Below are positions 56,223-64,000 of a DNA stretch of 64,000 bases, piece after piece. The stretch lies in contig CAJJDF010000016.1 in NCBI GenBank assembly GCA_905182785.1, positions 62,001-126,000 on the forward strand, read 5' to 3'. Origin of the DNA: an uncultured Flavobacteriales bacterium. GTDB lineage: Bacteria; Bacteroidota; Bacteroidia; Flavobacteriales_D; CAJJDF01. The translations under genes and the position numbers were made by a program. The notes below the pieces were generated by a model. The model was not told where the DNA came from, ran no database searches, and worked only from the letters and a program-made list of their open reading frames with translations. Position 1 is the stretch's first letter; every line of letters starts with the position of its first letter.

Positions 56223-57176
56223 TTATTTCACCTTTTTTTTTAAATTAATTCTCTGTCCAGCTTTAGGAACCGCACCTTCGTCTAGTCTATTCCTTTTGTA
56301 TAGTTTTTTTAGTTTCACTCCATACAATTGAGAAATGTCTCTCAATGTTTCCCCCTCTTCTACTTTGTGAAATTCTTCTTTAGATTTACATCTTTTCGGT
56401 TTAATAAAAATTCGTTCCCCTACAGTTAATTCATGAGACTTTTGCAGATTATTATATTTAGTAATTTGCCATTTTCTTATTCCTAATTCCTTTTCAATTT
56501 TTTTGTAATCATCTCCCCTTTTTACTATAAAATATGGAACAAGATTTGCAGTTTTAAAGATTGTGTGATTAATAGAATATGAGATGGTTTCTATTATTTC
56601 CCCAGGCTTTTTTGCAGATGTTATATTTTCATTTTTAGCAACATCAACAATCGGTTCAATAAAGTCAACATTATCGTACAGCTCAAGTTGATAACGTTCT
56701 ATCAATCCAATTAGTAATTTAGGATATTTAGGATTTGTAGCATACCCAGCTTTTTTTAATCCTTTGGCCCATCCTTTATAATCAGTTTTTTTTAGTTTGA
56801 AAAGAGGTTCATACCTTCTTTTTTTAAGAAAATCTGAGTGATCTTCATATGATTGCATAGCATTTTTATACTTCCTAAAACATTCATCTTTTTCGTCATC
56901 ATCTTGATAATATGTTTTGCCAGTCCAAGTAGAATGACATTTAATTCCAAAATGATTATTGGCTAAGGTAGCCAAGTTACTATTTCCGCTTCCACTTTCA
57001 AGAATACCCTGTGCCAAGGTTATACTCGCAGGAATTTGGTGTAGTTTCATTTGCAAAATAGCAACATCTTTCCATTTGGCAATATATTCTTGAGGAGATT
57101 GAGTTTGTGAATAAACGGAGGTATTAGTAAAAATAATTATGCTCATGCATAAAATACCTTTCAATAATTTATTCAT
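56223..57176 (-). CDS. Glucosaminidase/muramidase with LysM domain
   Basis: The preferred ATG at 57176 gives 317 residues with a signal peptide (MNKLLKGILCMSIIIFTNTSVYSQ). The track start at 57209 would precede the signal. A mannosyl-glycoprotein endo-beta-N-acetylglucosaminidase-like domain follows (ASITLAQGILESGSGNSNLATLANNHFGIKCHSTW, about 48-82, with the catalytic Glu of GILESG). The middle is a linker with a LysM-like segment, and a clear LysM repeat ends the protein (HKVEEGETLRDISQLYGVKLKKLYKRN). It should cut peptidoglycan during growth or division. It overlaps the upstream PLP gene by eight bases. Confidence 0.87.
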   Translation of the reverse strand: MNKLLKGILCMSIIIFTNTSVYSQTQSPQEYIAKWKDVAILQMKLHQIPASITLAQGILESGSGNSNLATLANNHFGIKCHSTWTGKTYYQDDDEKDECFRKYKNAMQSYEDHSDFLKKRRYEPLFKLKKTDYKGWAKGLKKAGYATNPKYPKLLIGLIERYQLELYDNVDFIEPIVDVAKNENITSAKKPGEIIETISYSINHTIFKTANLVPYFIVKRGDDYKKIEKELGIRKWQITKYNNLQKSHELTVGERIFIKPKRCKSKEEFHKVEEGETLRDISQLYGVKLKKLYKRNRLDEGAVPKAGQRINLKKKVK

Positions 57177-58092
57177 AAATAACACGTTTATTTCTTTCTT
57201 CAAATCCATTTATTCCTTGTAAGCCTCCTGTATGTATTAATAGTATTTTTGATTCTTTAGGGAAATAATCCTTTTCAATCATATCATAAACGCCATATGC
57301 CATTTTACCATTATAAATCAAATCCCATTTAAACTGATGCGTTTGATAAAAATTGCGTACGAAATTAATTAATTCTTCTTTAATTTTCGCATATCCTCCA
57401 AAATGATACTCAGAAATTATAGAAAGTGATTGCATCAAGTCATTTGTTGTTTCATTTTCATTCACTACTTCATTTACAAAATTGGTAACTTCCTTTTTTA
57501 AGAAATCGCCTCCTTTCAATGCTGGAAAGCCAAGAACTTTACTTTTATTTTGATTAGAAATTGTAATGCCTGCAATAGTTCCTCCTGTTCCTATTGGGCA
57601 ACAAATGTAATCGTAGTCATTATTTTTTGGTATAATCTCCATACACCCATTTATTGCATAATAATTAGAACCTCCTTCTGGGATTAAATAAAACGAGCCA
57701 TAGATATTTCTCAAGTAATCTTTAAAGTCTGGGGTGTTTTTTAGTTTATAGGTAGTTCTGTCAATATATTGAATAACCATACCAAGCTCAATACAGTTTC
57801 TAAGAGTGTAATTAAGAGGTAATGTCTCTTCTCCCCTAATTATACCAATAGTATTAAATCCGTACTCTTTTCCTGCTTGAGCAACAGCAAGAATGTGATT
57901 GGAGTATGCTCCCCCAAATGTCATCAAGGTTTTATTCCCCTTTTTCTTGGCATTTTTGAGGTTATAAGTAAGTTTTCTTAATTTATTCCCTTGAATAACA
58001 GGGTGATTTAGATCCTCTCTTAATACATCAACAAGGATATTTTTATCTCGAAATAATTGTTCTTCAAGCCTATCTATTTTACTGGTTTCCAT
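57169..58092 (-). CDS. 1-aminocyclopropane-1-carboxylate deaminase / D-cysteine desulfhydrase family protein
   Basis: This 307-residue fold-type II PLP enzyme has the lysine-bearing HPVIQGNKLRKLTYNLKNAK (GNKLRKL), FGGAYSNHILAVAQAG and CCPIGTGGTIAGI. The family splits ACC or D-cysteine into ammonia and keto acids or sulfide; members in Bacteroidota are mostly D-cysteine desulfhydrase-like. It is in an operon with the muramidase gene, through an eight-base overlap. TATCTTTG, a possible -7 element, is found at 58126-58133 on the minus strand. Confidence 0.85.
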   Translation of the reverse strand: METSKIDRLEEQLFRDKNILVDVLREDLNHPVIQGNKLRKLTYNLKNAKKKGNKTLMTFGGAYSNHILAVAQAGKEYGFNTIGIIRGEETLPLNYTLRNCIELGMVIQYIDRTTYKLKNTPDFKDYLRNIYGSFYLIPEGGSNYYAINGCMEIIPKNNDYDYICCPIGTGGTIAGITISNQNKSKVLGFPALKGGDFLKKEVTNFVNEVVNENETTNDLMQSLSIISEYHFGGYAKIKEELINFVRNFYQTHQFKWDLIYNGKMAYGVYDMIEKDYFPKESKILLIHTGGLQGINGFEERNKRVIYE

Positions 58093-58191
58093 GTCTAAAA
58101 AAATATAAAATCACTGATTACTTAACAAAGATAAACTTTACTTCTAAACAAATTGGTGTTTATAATTAAGATGCTTGAAAACATTTAAGTA

Positions 58192-58222
58192 TTTGTGAAA
58201 TAGAAAATAATTATTATATTTA
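58192..58222 (+). promoter_or_regulatory. Promoter of the outer-membrane barrel gene at 58248
   Basis: TTTG (58192-58195) is followed after 19 bases by TATATTTA (58215-58222), one mismatch from TAnnTTTG. The ATG is 26 bases downstream. Confidence 0.55.
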
Positions 58223-58247
58223 ACTATTATTAACAAAAAAAATAACT

Positions 58248-59075
58248 ATGAAAAAGAAAATTTTATTCGTTACAGCATTATTTGCCGGGAGTTTGGCATT
58301 TGCACAAGGTACAACTACATCAATGAAAAATAAGAAAGGACTAGAGGTCTTGCCACAAGCAGGTGACTGGGCTATTCAAATGAATGCAGCTCCTATGCTT
58401 ACGTATTTAGGAAGTGCATTTTCTAATGCAGGAGCAGTTTCTCCTGGTGCTTCTTCAACTTTTAGTAATAGTGTATTTGTAGGTAAGAAGTTTATTTCTG
58501 CTACAGAAGCATATAGAGTGAAAGTTGGAGTTAATTTCCAAAGAAACTCTGTTGAAGCTACTGCTTACAATGCAAATAGAACTGAGTATGTTAGTACTAC
58601 CAATACAAATACTACTAGTATAGTTCTAGGACTTGGTAAAGAGTGGAGAAGAGGACACAACAGACTTCAAGGTGTTTATGGAGCTGAAGCGTTACTTCAA
58701 ATAGGATCTTTCACACCAACAGTAAACATGGACTACAACATGGATTTAAAAATGGCTGTTGATAGTGGATTTGAAGCTGCAGGTGTTGCAAGAACAAATG
58801 GAGTTTCTAAATCTGGAGCTTTTGGTTTTGGAGTTAGAGGTTTTGTTGGAGTAGAATACTTTGTTTTACCTAAATTGTCTATCGGAGCTGAATACGGATG
58901 GGGAATTGGTTACATGACTTCTAGTGGAGAACAAGAAGACTTAGTATACAATGGTACTGATGTTTTAACTTTTACATCAAAAGGAAATAAAGAGTCTGGG
59001 ATTGTTGTTAATAACGACAATGGAGGAACAATTTTTGGAGGTACTGCTTCTTTTAATGTAACTTTCCATTTCTAA
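58248..59075 (+). CDS. Predicted outer-membrane beta-barrel protein
   Basis: This 275-residue protein has a signal peptide (MKKKILFVTALFAGSLAFAQ). The mature part is rich in Gly, Thr, Ser and alternating strands (FVGKKFISATEAYRVKVGVNF, SIVLGLGKEWRRGHNRLQGVYGAEALLQIG) and ends ASFNVTFHF, with a C-terminal Phe that suits BAM-dependent barrels. Its Ala/Gly/Thr-rich codon pattern, own promoter and strong terminator suggest an abundant product. No family name can be given. It probably spans the outer membrane as an 8-10 strand barrel. Confidence 0.72.
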   Translation: MKKKILFVTALFAGSLAFAQGTTTSMKNKKGLEVLPQAGDWAIQMNAAPMLTYLGSAFSNAGAVSPGASSTFSNSVFVGKKFISATEAYRVKVGVNFQRNSVEATAYNANRTEYVSTTNTNTTSIVLGLGKEWRRGHNRLQGVYGAEALLQIGSFTPTVNMDYNMDLKMAVDSGFEAAGVARTNGVSKSGAFGFGVRGFVGVEYFVLPKLSIGAEYGWGIGYMTSSGEQEDLVYNGTDVLTFTSKGNKESGIVVNNDNGGTIFGGTASFNVTFHF

Positions 59076-59095
59076 GAAATTAGAAAAACAAGTTT

Positions 59096-59130
59096 AAAAA
59101 AATGTATCGATTTCTCGATACATTTTTTTT
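59096..59130 (+). terminator. Rho-independent terminator after the barrel gene
   Basis: AATGTATCGA / TCGATACATT forms a perfect 10-bp stem with a 4-base loop, A residues before and eight T after. On the minus strand the same structure precedes A residues and T residues, so it can also end the thioesterase transcript. Confidence 0.88.
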
Positions 59131-59135
59131 TGCTC

Positions 59136-59684
59136 TTAACTGAAATCATTTGCCAATTTCATGTTGTGTTTTTTTAATTCTTCTAGATCAGAATTGGACA
59201 TTACAAAATCTTTTTCGTCAAAAATAGATTGTCTTTTTATTGCGTCAATTCTTCGTTCTATGCTTCTTAAATATCTCCTTATGTTTTGCTCTGTTTCTAG
59301 AATAAGACCAGGTACAGCTACACTGTTTCCTTCTTTATCTTTGGCTACCATTGTAAAGTAAGAACTGTTGCAGTGAGTACAAGTACCTGTTTGTATATTT
59401 TCAGATTCTACTCTCACACCTACAACCATAGAAGTATTACCAGTAAAATTGATAGAAGCTTTTAATGTAACCAATTCTCCTACTCCAATAGGTTTCAAGA
59501 AATCAACTTTATTTACAGATGCTGTGACACAATAATTACCAGAATGCTTACTGGAACATGCAAATGCAATTTGATCCATTAAACTTAAAATGTACCCTCC
59601 ATGAATTTTACCACTAAAATTGGAATGGGAGGGAAGCATTAATTGTGTTAATACGATTTGAGAATCTTCTATTTTTTTGAACAT
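59136..59684 (-). CDS. Acyl-CoA thioesterase (hotdog fold)
   Basis: This 182-residue protein contains NFSGKIHGGYILSLMDQIAFACSSKHSGNYCVTASVNKVDFLKPIGVGELVTLKASINFTGNTSMVVGVRVESEN, the classic YciA/BFIT-type acyl-CoA hydrolase core with the HGGY-D catalytic arrangement. It hydrolyses acyl-CoA esters in the cytosol. The C-terminal extension (about 125-182) is charged and helical. Short, single gene. Confidence 0.9.
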   Translation of the reverse strand: MFKKIEDSQIVLTQLMLPSHSNFSGKIHGGYILSLMDQIAFACSSKHSGNYCVTASVNKVDFLKPIGVGELVTLKASINFTGNTSMVVGVRVESENIQTGTCTHCNSSYFTMVAKDKEGNSVAVPGLILETEQNIRRYLRSIERRIDAIKRQSIFDEKDFVMSNSDLEELKKHNMKLANDFS

Positions 59685-59745
59685 AGGTTGTTTTTTATCT
59701 TTCCAATAAAGTTATCCTTTTTGAATGAGAAAGGAGAAACTAAAA

Positions 59746-60300
59746 TTAAATGTGTTTATTCAAAAAAGTGTGAATGAAATCCGAATTCCAATTTGTCGCT
59801 CCTTTTTTCTTCATTATAATATTTCCTCTTTTATTAATAATAAAAGTTGTAGGAATACTACTAGATATTAGTTCTGGAGGAGTATTAGAAACCTCATAAA
59901 AATTTTGAAAATGGTAACTTTTATCTATCATAAATTTATTTACTTTTTCAGTTTTATCATTTGCCACAAATAGGAAAATAACTTTGTCTTGGTATTTGTC
60001 ATACAATTTTTGAAAACTAGGCATTTCTGCTACACAAGGAGGACACCAAGTTGACCAAAAGTTAATGACAATAACTTTGTCATTAAAGTCATTAAAGTCA
60101 ATTTGAGAGCCTTTATCGTCTGTAAGTTGCCAATTATAGTTATTAAGTGTTATCTGCTCTTCTAGGGGTATTTCTGAAGGCGAAAAATTGATGTAACGAT
60201 TTACGAATACTTTTAGATGGAAACCTAGTGGAGTTAAAAATATTATCAGAATAATTGCAGTAAATATTAAGTTGGATTTATGCTTTTTGAGGAATTTCAT
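59746..60300 (-). CDS. TlpA family disulfide reductase (membrane-anchored thioredoxin-like)
   Basis: The ATG at 60300 gives 184 residues, MKFLKKHKSNLIFTAIILIIFLTPLG, with one N-terminal anchor. Alternatives at 60315 (ATG) and 60318 (TTG) overlap a TATTTTTG that fits a -7 element. The thioredoxin-like domain contains VIVINFWSTWCPPCVAEMPSF (WCPPC active site) and SIPTTFIINKRGNI (cis-Pro region). It should reduce periplasmic thiols, for instance in cytochrome c maturation. The start choice is moderately supported. Confidence 0.85.
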   Translation of the reverse strand: MKFLKKHKSNLIFTAIILIIFLTPLGFHLKVFVNRYINFSPSEIPLEEQITLNNYNWQLTDDKGSQIDFNDFNDKVIVINFWSTWCPPCVAEMPSFQKLYDKYQDKVIFLFVANDKTEKVNKFMIDKSYHFQNFYEVSNTPPELISSSIPTTFIINKRGNIIMKKKGATNWNSDFIHTFLNKHI

Positions 60301-60360
60301 TTTATAAAGTTTCATCAAAAATAGGGGATAGTTTTAACTAATACTGTAATATTTATTACA

Positions 60361-60396
60361 AAAAAAATCCCTCCTGATTTCTCAGAAGGGATTTAC
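60361..60396 (-). terminator. Terminator of the aconitase gene
   Basis: On the minus strand AAATCCCTTCTGA / TCAGGAGGGATTT forms a stem with one or two mismatches and a short loop, followed by a long T-run. It lies 20 bases beyond the aconitase stop. Confidence 0.8.
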
Positions 60397-60415
60397 ATTT
60401 TAGTTTGTATTATAA

Positions 60416-62692
60416 TTAATTAGCTTCTGCATTTTCTCTTTTAATCAAGTTAAGAGCAGAACCTTCATTGTACCAGTCAATTTGTGGTTGGTTGTACGTG
60501 TGGTTCAACACAATACTTTCTTTGCTACCGTCCGCATGAACTAACTCCAGAGTCAATTGTTTTCCTGATGCAAATTCATTCAAGTCAGTAAAGTTAAAGG
60601 TATCGTCTTCTTTTATTTTGTCGTAGTCTGATTCCACAGCAAAAGTCAATCCTAACATTCCTTGCTTCTTAAGGTTTGTTTCGTGAATTCTAGCAAAAGA
60701 TTTAACGATTACTGCAGCTACTCCCAAAAATCTTGGTTCCATTGCAGCATGTTCTCTAGAAGAACCTTCTCCGTAGTTATGCTCTCCAAACACTACCGTT
60801 TTTACTCCAGCAGCTTTGTATTCTCTTGCAGTTGCAGGAACAGCTCCATATTTTCCAGTCAATTGATTTTTAATTGTGTCTGTTTCTTCATTGAAGTAGT
60901 TTACAGCTCCAATCAAACAGTTGTTTGAGATATTATCTAAGTGCCCTCTGTATTTCAACCAGGGTCCAGCCATAGAGATATGATCAGTAGTACATTTCCC
61001 TTTAGCTTTAATTAAAAGTTTAGCTCCGTCAATAGTATTTCCTAGTGGAGTAAAAGGAGTCAATAATTGTAATCTTTCTGAAGTTTCAGAAACCTCAACT
61101 TCAACACCGCTTCCATCTTCTAAAGGAGCTTCATACCCATTATCTTCTACATCAAATCCTTTTGGTGGTAATTCAAATCCAGTTGGCTCGTCAAATTTTA
61201 CTTGCTTTCCATCTTTGTTTGTTAATGTATCAGTCATTGGATTAAAATCCAATCTTCCAGATATTGCAATTGCTGCAACCATTTCTGGGGATGCTACAAA
61301 CGCATGAGTATTTGGGTTTCCATCAGCTCTTTTTGCAAAGTTTCTGTTGAAAGAGTGTATAATCGAGTTTTTAGGAGCATTTGATGGATCACTGTATCTC
61401 GCCCATTGTCCAATACAAGGTCCACAAGCATTGGTAAAGATAGTTGCATTTACATCTTCAAATGTTTTTATAATTCCATCTCTTTCTGCTGTAAATCTTA
61501 CAGTTTCAGACCCTGGGTTAATTCCAAATTCTGCTTTAGTGACCAATCCTTTATCTACAGCTTGTTTAGCGATAGATGCAGCTCTTGATAAATCTTCGTA
61601 AGAAGAGTTTGTACAGGAACCAATTAATCCCCATTCTACGTCTAATGGCCAACCGTTTTTAGTTGCTTTCTCAGTCATATCTGTACCTGCTTCAGTTGCG
61701 ATATCTGGAGAAAATGGTCCATTTAAAAGGGGCAATAATGTAGTTAAATTAATTTCAATTACTTCGTCAAAATATTGTTCTGGGTTAGCATAAACTTCAG
61801 GATCTCCCGTTAAGTATTCTCTAATTTTGTTTGCTTCTTCAGCAACATCAGCTCTGTCTGTAGCAATTAAATAACGCTCCATTGAGTCGTCATACCCAAA
61901 AGTAGAGGTAGTTGCTCCAATTTCAGCACCCATATTACAAATAGTTCCTTTTCCAGTACAAGACATAGAAATAGCTCCTTCTCCAAAATATTCAACTATG
62001 GCTCCAGTTCCTCCTTTTGCAGTTAAGATTCCTGCTACTTTCAAGATTACATCTTTTGGTGCAGTCCATCCAGATAAATTTCCAGTTAATTTTACTCCAA
62101 TCAATTTAGGGAATTTAAGTTCCCAAGGCATCCCTGCCATTACATCTACTGCATCAGCACCACCAACACCAATTGCCACCATTCCTAATCCTCCTGCATT
62201 TACAGTGTGAGAATCAGTACCAATCATCATCCCCCCTGGGAATGCGTAATTTTCTAATACTACTTGGTGAATGATTCCTGCTCCTGGCTTCCAAAAACCT
62301 ATTCCATATTTATTAGAAACGGAGGCTAAAAAATCAAATACTTCTGAAGAATTTTTTCTTGCAAACGGCAAATCTTTTTTTGCTCCTTGCTTTGCTTGAA
62401 TCAAATGATCACAATGAACTGTAGTTGGGACAGCAACTTGTGGTTTTCCAGCTTGCATAAATTGTAATAAAGCCATTTGTGCAGTTGCATCTTGACAAGC
62501 AATTCTGTCAGGTGCAAAGTCTACATAATCCTGCCCTCTTTTAAATGCAGTTGTTGCATTTCCATCCCAAAGGTGATTGTATAATATTTTTTCTGCTAAA
62601 GTTAAAGGTTTTCCCGTGATAGCACGAGCAGCATCTACGCGCTCTGTCATTCTGCTATACACTCCTTTTATCATTTCTATATCAAATGCCAT
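60416..62692 (-). CDS. acn: Aconitate hydratase
   Basis: Started at ATG 62692 ([25 protein letters not shown]) it has 758 residues, the length of the mitochondrial-like class. The track start at 62746 adds 18 residues over a probable promoter and is rejected. Iron-sulfur ligands lie in [15 protein letters not shown] and [10 protein letters not shown], with [13 protein letters not shown] and the swivel-domain [22 protein letters not shown] near the end. It isomerises citrate and isocitrate in the TCA cycle. It is a single-gene unit with a terminator. Confidence 0.95.
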   Translation of the reverse strand: MAFDIEMIKGVYSRMTERVDAARAITGKPLTLAEKILYNHLWDGNATTAFKRGQDYVDFAPDRIACQDATAQMALLQFMQAGKPQVAVPTTVHCDHLIQAKQGAKKDLPFARKNSSEVFDFLASVSNKYGIGFWKPGAGIIHQVVLENYAFPGGMMIGTDSHTVNAGGLGMVAIGVGGADAVDVMAGMPWELKFPKLIGVKLTGNLSGWTAPKDVILKVAGILTAKGGTGAIVEYFGEGAISMSCTGKGTICNMGAEIGATTSTFGYDDSMERYLIATDRADVAEEANKIREYLTGDPEVYANPEQYFDEVIEINLTTLLPLLNGPFSPDIATEAGTDMTEKATKNGWPLDVEWGLIGSCTNSSYEDLSRAASIAKQAVDKGLVTKAEFGINPGSETVRFTAERDGIIKTFEDVNATIFTNACGPCIGQWARYSDPSNAPKNSIIHSFNRNFAKRADGNPNTHAFVASPEMVAAIAISGRLDFNPMTDTLTNKDGKQVKFDEPTGFELPPKGFDVEDNGYEAPLEDGSGVEVEVSETSERLQLLTPFTPLGNTIDGAKLLIKAKGKCTTDHISMAGPWLKYRGHLDNISNNCLIGAVNYFNEETDTIKNQLTGKYGAVPATAREYKAAGVKTVVFGEHNYGEGSSREHAAMEPRFLGVAAVIVKSFARIHETNLKKQGMLGLTFAVESDYDKIKEDDTFNFTDLNEFASGKQLTLELVHADGSKESIVLNHTYNQPQIDWYNEGSALNLIKRENAEAN

Positions 62693-62725
62693 AGTTCTAT
62701 TTTGAAGTTTGTTAAATAATTTATG

Positions 62726-62733
62726 CAAATTTA
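62726..62733 (-). promoter_or_regulatory. Probable -7 element of the aconitase gene (TAAATTTG)
   Basis: Read on the minus strand, TAAATTTG lies 34 bases upstream of the chosen ATG. The expected -33 TTTG is not clear (TTTTCA instead). Its position supports the internal start codon. Confidence 0.4.
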
Positions 62734-62889
62734 GCGAATTTACCACTGAAAATGAAATTAGAATTGCTTAATAATGCTATTTATAATATAACAAAATAAT
62801 TCGAGACTATCAAGTGTAAAACTCTTTTTTTTAGCTGATTGTTTTCACTTTGAGAAAAGGTTGTTTTCTGTATTTTTTGATAGAGATAA

Positions 62890-63296
62890 AAATCAATACA
62901 AAACAAAGTAAAGTAGAAGTGAAAAAAGTAAATAAAGAACATTATAGGTTTTACATTTCGAACATGAGAAATGGGTAAAGCAATTGGAATTTTATAAAGA
63001 TGAATTGAAAACTTACAAGAATAGATTAGAAGACATTGTATTAATATTTATGGGGAAGTAAGTATTGGCCAACCTATAAATGTATAAAAATATTTATTAC
63101 AGAAAATGAAGGAATAGATATTTTGATAAATAAACATGAAGAGATTTTTTAAAATTAGTGTAATAGAAAATTCAGTTGATAGTGATCATAGACTGTTTGA
63201 ATATCATATTGGATTAAGGCATAGAATGGAAACTTTTTTGAAATTATACAATCAATAAAACCTGAATTTATGAGTTATTTAACTAAATATATGTAA
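62890..63296 (+). pseudogene. Shattered gene for a small helical conserved protein
   Basis: Fragments in different frames follow each other in order: LHFEHEKWVKQLEFYKDELKTYKNRLEDIV (62951-63040), EGIDILINKHEEIF (about 63109-63150), DSDHRLFEYHIGLRHRMETFLKLYNQ (about 63178-63258) and EFMSYLTKYM with a stop (to 63296). I recognise the layout of a roughly 130-residue Bacteroidota helical protein with KFYKDELKxFxxRLEEV and HxxLREKMExFEKIY. There are several frameshifts and stops, so it is not functional. The rest of the 740-base gap (62693-62889, 63297-63321) shows only the aconitase promoter region. A terminator follows at 63322. Confidence 0.65.
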
Positions 63297-63321
63297 TTGA
63301 TTTATTCAGTTTTAATAGCAT

Positions 63322-63366
63322 AAACAAAAAGAGTATGAAGTAAACTTAAGGCTCTTTTTGTTTTTT
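63322..63366 (+). terminator. Terminator-like hairpin after the shattered gene
   Basis: AACAAAAAGAG / CTCTTTTTGTT forms an 11-bp stem with an 18-base loop, then a T-run. It is probably the surviving terminator of the decayed gene and could insulate the J-domain gene. Confidence 0.65.
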
Positions 63367-63432
63367 ATTCGTAATTATTTCTTACTTATTAGAATATATG
63401 AATAGCTTTGCACTTTAATAAAAAATAATAGA

Positions 63433-63870
63433 ATGAAACGTATCAGGATTTATAAAGAGGTTTTTGAGGTAGAAGGCCCATTAGTATTGAAAGAATTGAA
63501 AACTAAATATAGAAATTTAGTAAAAGAATGGCATCCAGATAAGTTTCAAGACGAAGCAAAAAAAGAAGAGGCTGGTATTAAAAGTTCTGAAATAATTGAT
63601 GCTTACCATTTCTTAGTAAGTATTGCTCCAGAAACAAAGGAAGCTAACTTAGAAGAGTATAATACGATGCTTACTAATTGTAAAGTTGGTGATTTTAAAC
63701 ACGAGAAAAATGTGTTTGAAGTAACATTTACTGATGGAACTATTTATGAGTATTTTGGTGTGAATGAAAAATTATTTGCTAAATTTATTAATAGCGATAA
63801 GCAATTTAGATTTGCAAAAAGACAAATTTTTCACTCTTTCCCTTATAGAAAAGCAAAGAAAGAAGATTAA
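63433..63870 (+). CDS. J-domain protein with KTSC domain
   Basis: This 145-residue protein has an N-terminal J-like domain (KELKTKYRNLVKEWHPDKFQDEAKKEEAGIKSSEIIDAYHFL, about 20-62; the HPD motif at 34-36, which stimulates Hsp70 ATPase). A C-terminal KTSC domain follows (FEVTFTDGTIYEYFGVNEKLFAKFINSDKQFRFAKRQIFHSFPY, about 87-140). Such two-domain proteins are found in Bacteroidota. KTSC is a small beta-rich module of unknown ligand. It is probably a specialised co-chaperone in the cytosol. The terminator at 63892 closes it. Confidence 0.83.
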   Translation: MKRIRIYKEVFEVEGPLVLKELKTKYRNLVKEWHPDKFQDEAKKEEAGIKSSEIIDAYHFLVSIAPETKEANLEEYNTMLTNCKVGDFKHEKNVFEVTFTDGTIYEYFGVNEKLFAKFINSDKQFRFAKRQIFHSFPYRKAKKED

Positions 63871-63891
63871 TTCGTTTAAAATTTAAACGCA

Positions 63892-63927
63892 TAAAAAAAG
63901 GCTTGAAGTTTACTTCAAGCCTTTTTT
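63892..63927. terminator. Bidirectional terminator between the J-domain gene and a minus-strand gene
   Basis: AAAAAAAGGCTTGAAG / CTTCAAGCCTTTTTT forms a long perfect stem with a 4-base loop, with A residues before and T residues after on both strands. It serves the + strand J-domain gene and the convergent partial gene. Confidence 0.92.
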
Positions 63928-63948
63928 GTGTTCTGTAATTTTAAAATT

Positions 63949-64000
63949 TTACTCAGGTTTCAATTCAAAAGTATCCATAAATCCTGTATTGAAGTTTCCT
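63949..64000 (-). CDS. C-terminal end of an unidentified gene (partial)
   Basis: On the minus strand the window edge contains the last codons GNFNTGFMDTFELKPE followed by TAA at 63949-63951. The open frame runs to the edge, ends 22 bases before the shared terminator, and suits a real gene entering from the next window. Sixteen residues are too few to name a family. Confidence 0.55.
   Translation of the reverse strand, partial: GNFNTGFMDTFELKPE

Noticed and set aside
62693-62746. Extended N-terminus of aconitase
   Set aside because: The extra 18 residues cover a probable -7 element, and family members start MAFDIxMIKxVY.

Overview
The window is about two thirds A+T and reads as a chromosomal segment of a Bacteroidota bacterium, most likely of the order Flavobacteriales. 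Several things support this. Secreted proteins end in type IX secretion (T9SS) sorting domains of both kinds: type A on a subtilase, type B on a 2073-residue PKD-repeat protein. A promoter of the Bacteroidota form TTTG-N19-TAnnTTTG is present. Starts lack obvious Shine-Dalgarno sequences. The families DUF3467 (just after rpoC) and DUF5522 are characteristic of the phylum, as is the order xerC - hpf - tRNAs - tuf - tRNA-Trp - secE - nusG - rplKAJL - rpoBC. No rRNA, CRISPR array or intact insertion sequence was seen.

Layout. 0-3.3 kb: Na+/solute symporter, methyltransferase and ZIP metal transporter in a tight operon. 3.3-7.2 kb: T9SS-domain remnant, an orphan gene, a class V aminotransferase-fold enzyme, XerC and a hibernation factor. 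7.3-20.5 kb: the translation/transcription block of four tRNAs, tuf, tRNA-Trp, secE, nusG, rplK, rplA, rplJ, rplL, rpoB and rpoC, with RNA hairpins between rplJ, rplL and rpoB. 20.5-23.1 kb: DUF3467 protein, small membrane protein and PEP carboxykinase. 23.1-33.1 kb is the accessory stretch: an IS30-like remnant beside a truncated Ca-binding-repeat lipoprotein, outer-membrane barrels, nitroreductase, arginase, a subtilase, and an MbnP/MbnH (copper protein/di-haem enzyme) pair behind a decayed Cys-containing gene. A chimeric pseudogene follows. 33.2-42.3 kb: alaS and the giant PKD-repeat T9SS protein. 42.4-54.1 kb: mostly short housekeeping operons (SAM hydrolase, PhoH, HemW, purine nucleoside phosphorylase, AroE, DUF368, methylmalonyl-CoA mutase small subunit, SmpB, TIGR04282 and rhodanese). 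54.1-64 kb: a basic coiled-coil secreted protein, DUF4340, a muramidase with LysM, a PLP enzyme, an outer-membrane barrel, thioesterase, TlpA, aconitase, a shattered pseudogene, a J-domain/KTSC protein, and the end of an unidentified minus-strand gene.

How it fits together. Most of the window is core metabolism and gene expression (PEP carboxykinase, aconitase, methylmalonyl-CoA mutase, shikimate pathway, ribosome rescue), combined with a cell-surface programme that uses T9SS, lipoproteins and outer-membrane barrels. I found no defence island or clearly new multi-gene system. The most informative signals are signs of gene decay in the long intergenic gaps: all four gaps over 300 bases contain recognisable broken genes. 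Two others stand out: the MbnP/MbnH pair, and the nearly perfect 169-residue periodicity with four cysteines per unit in the giant surface protein.
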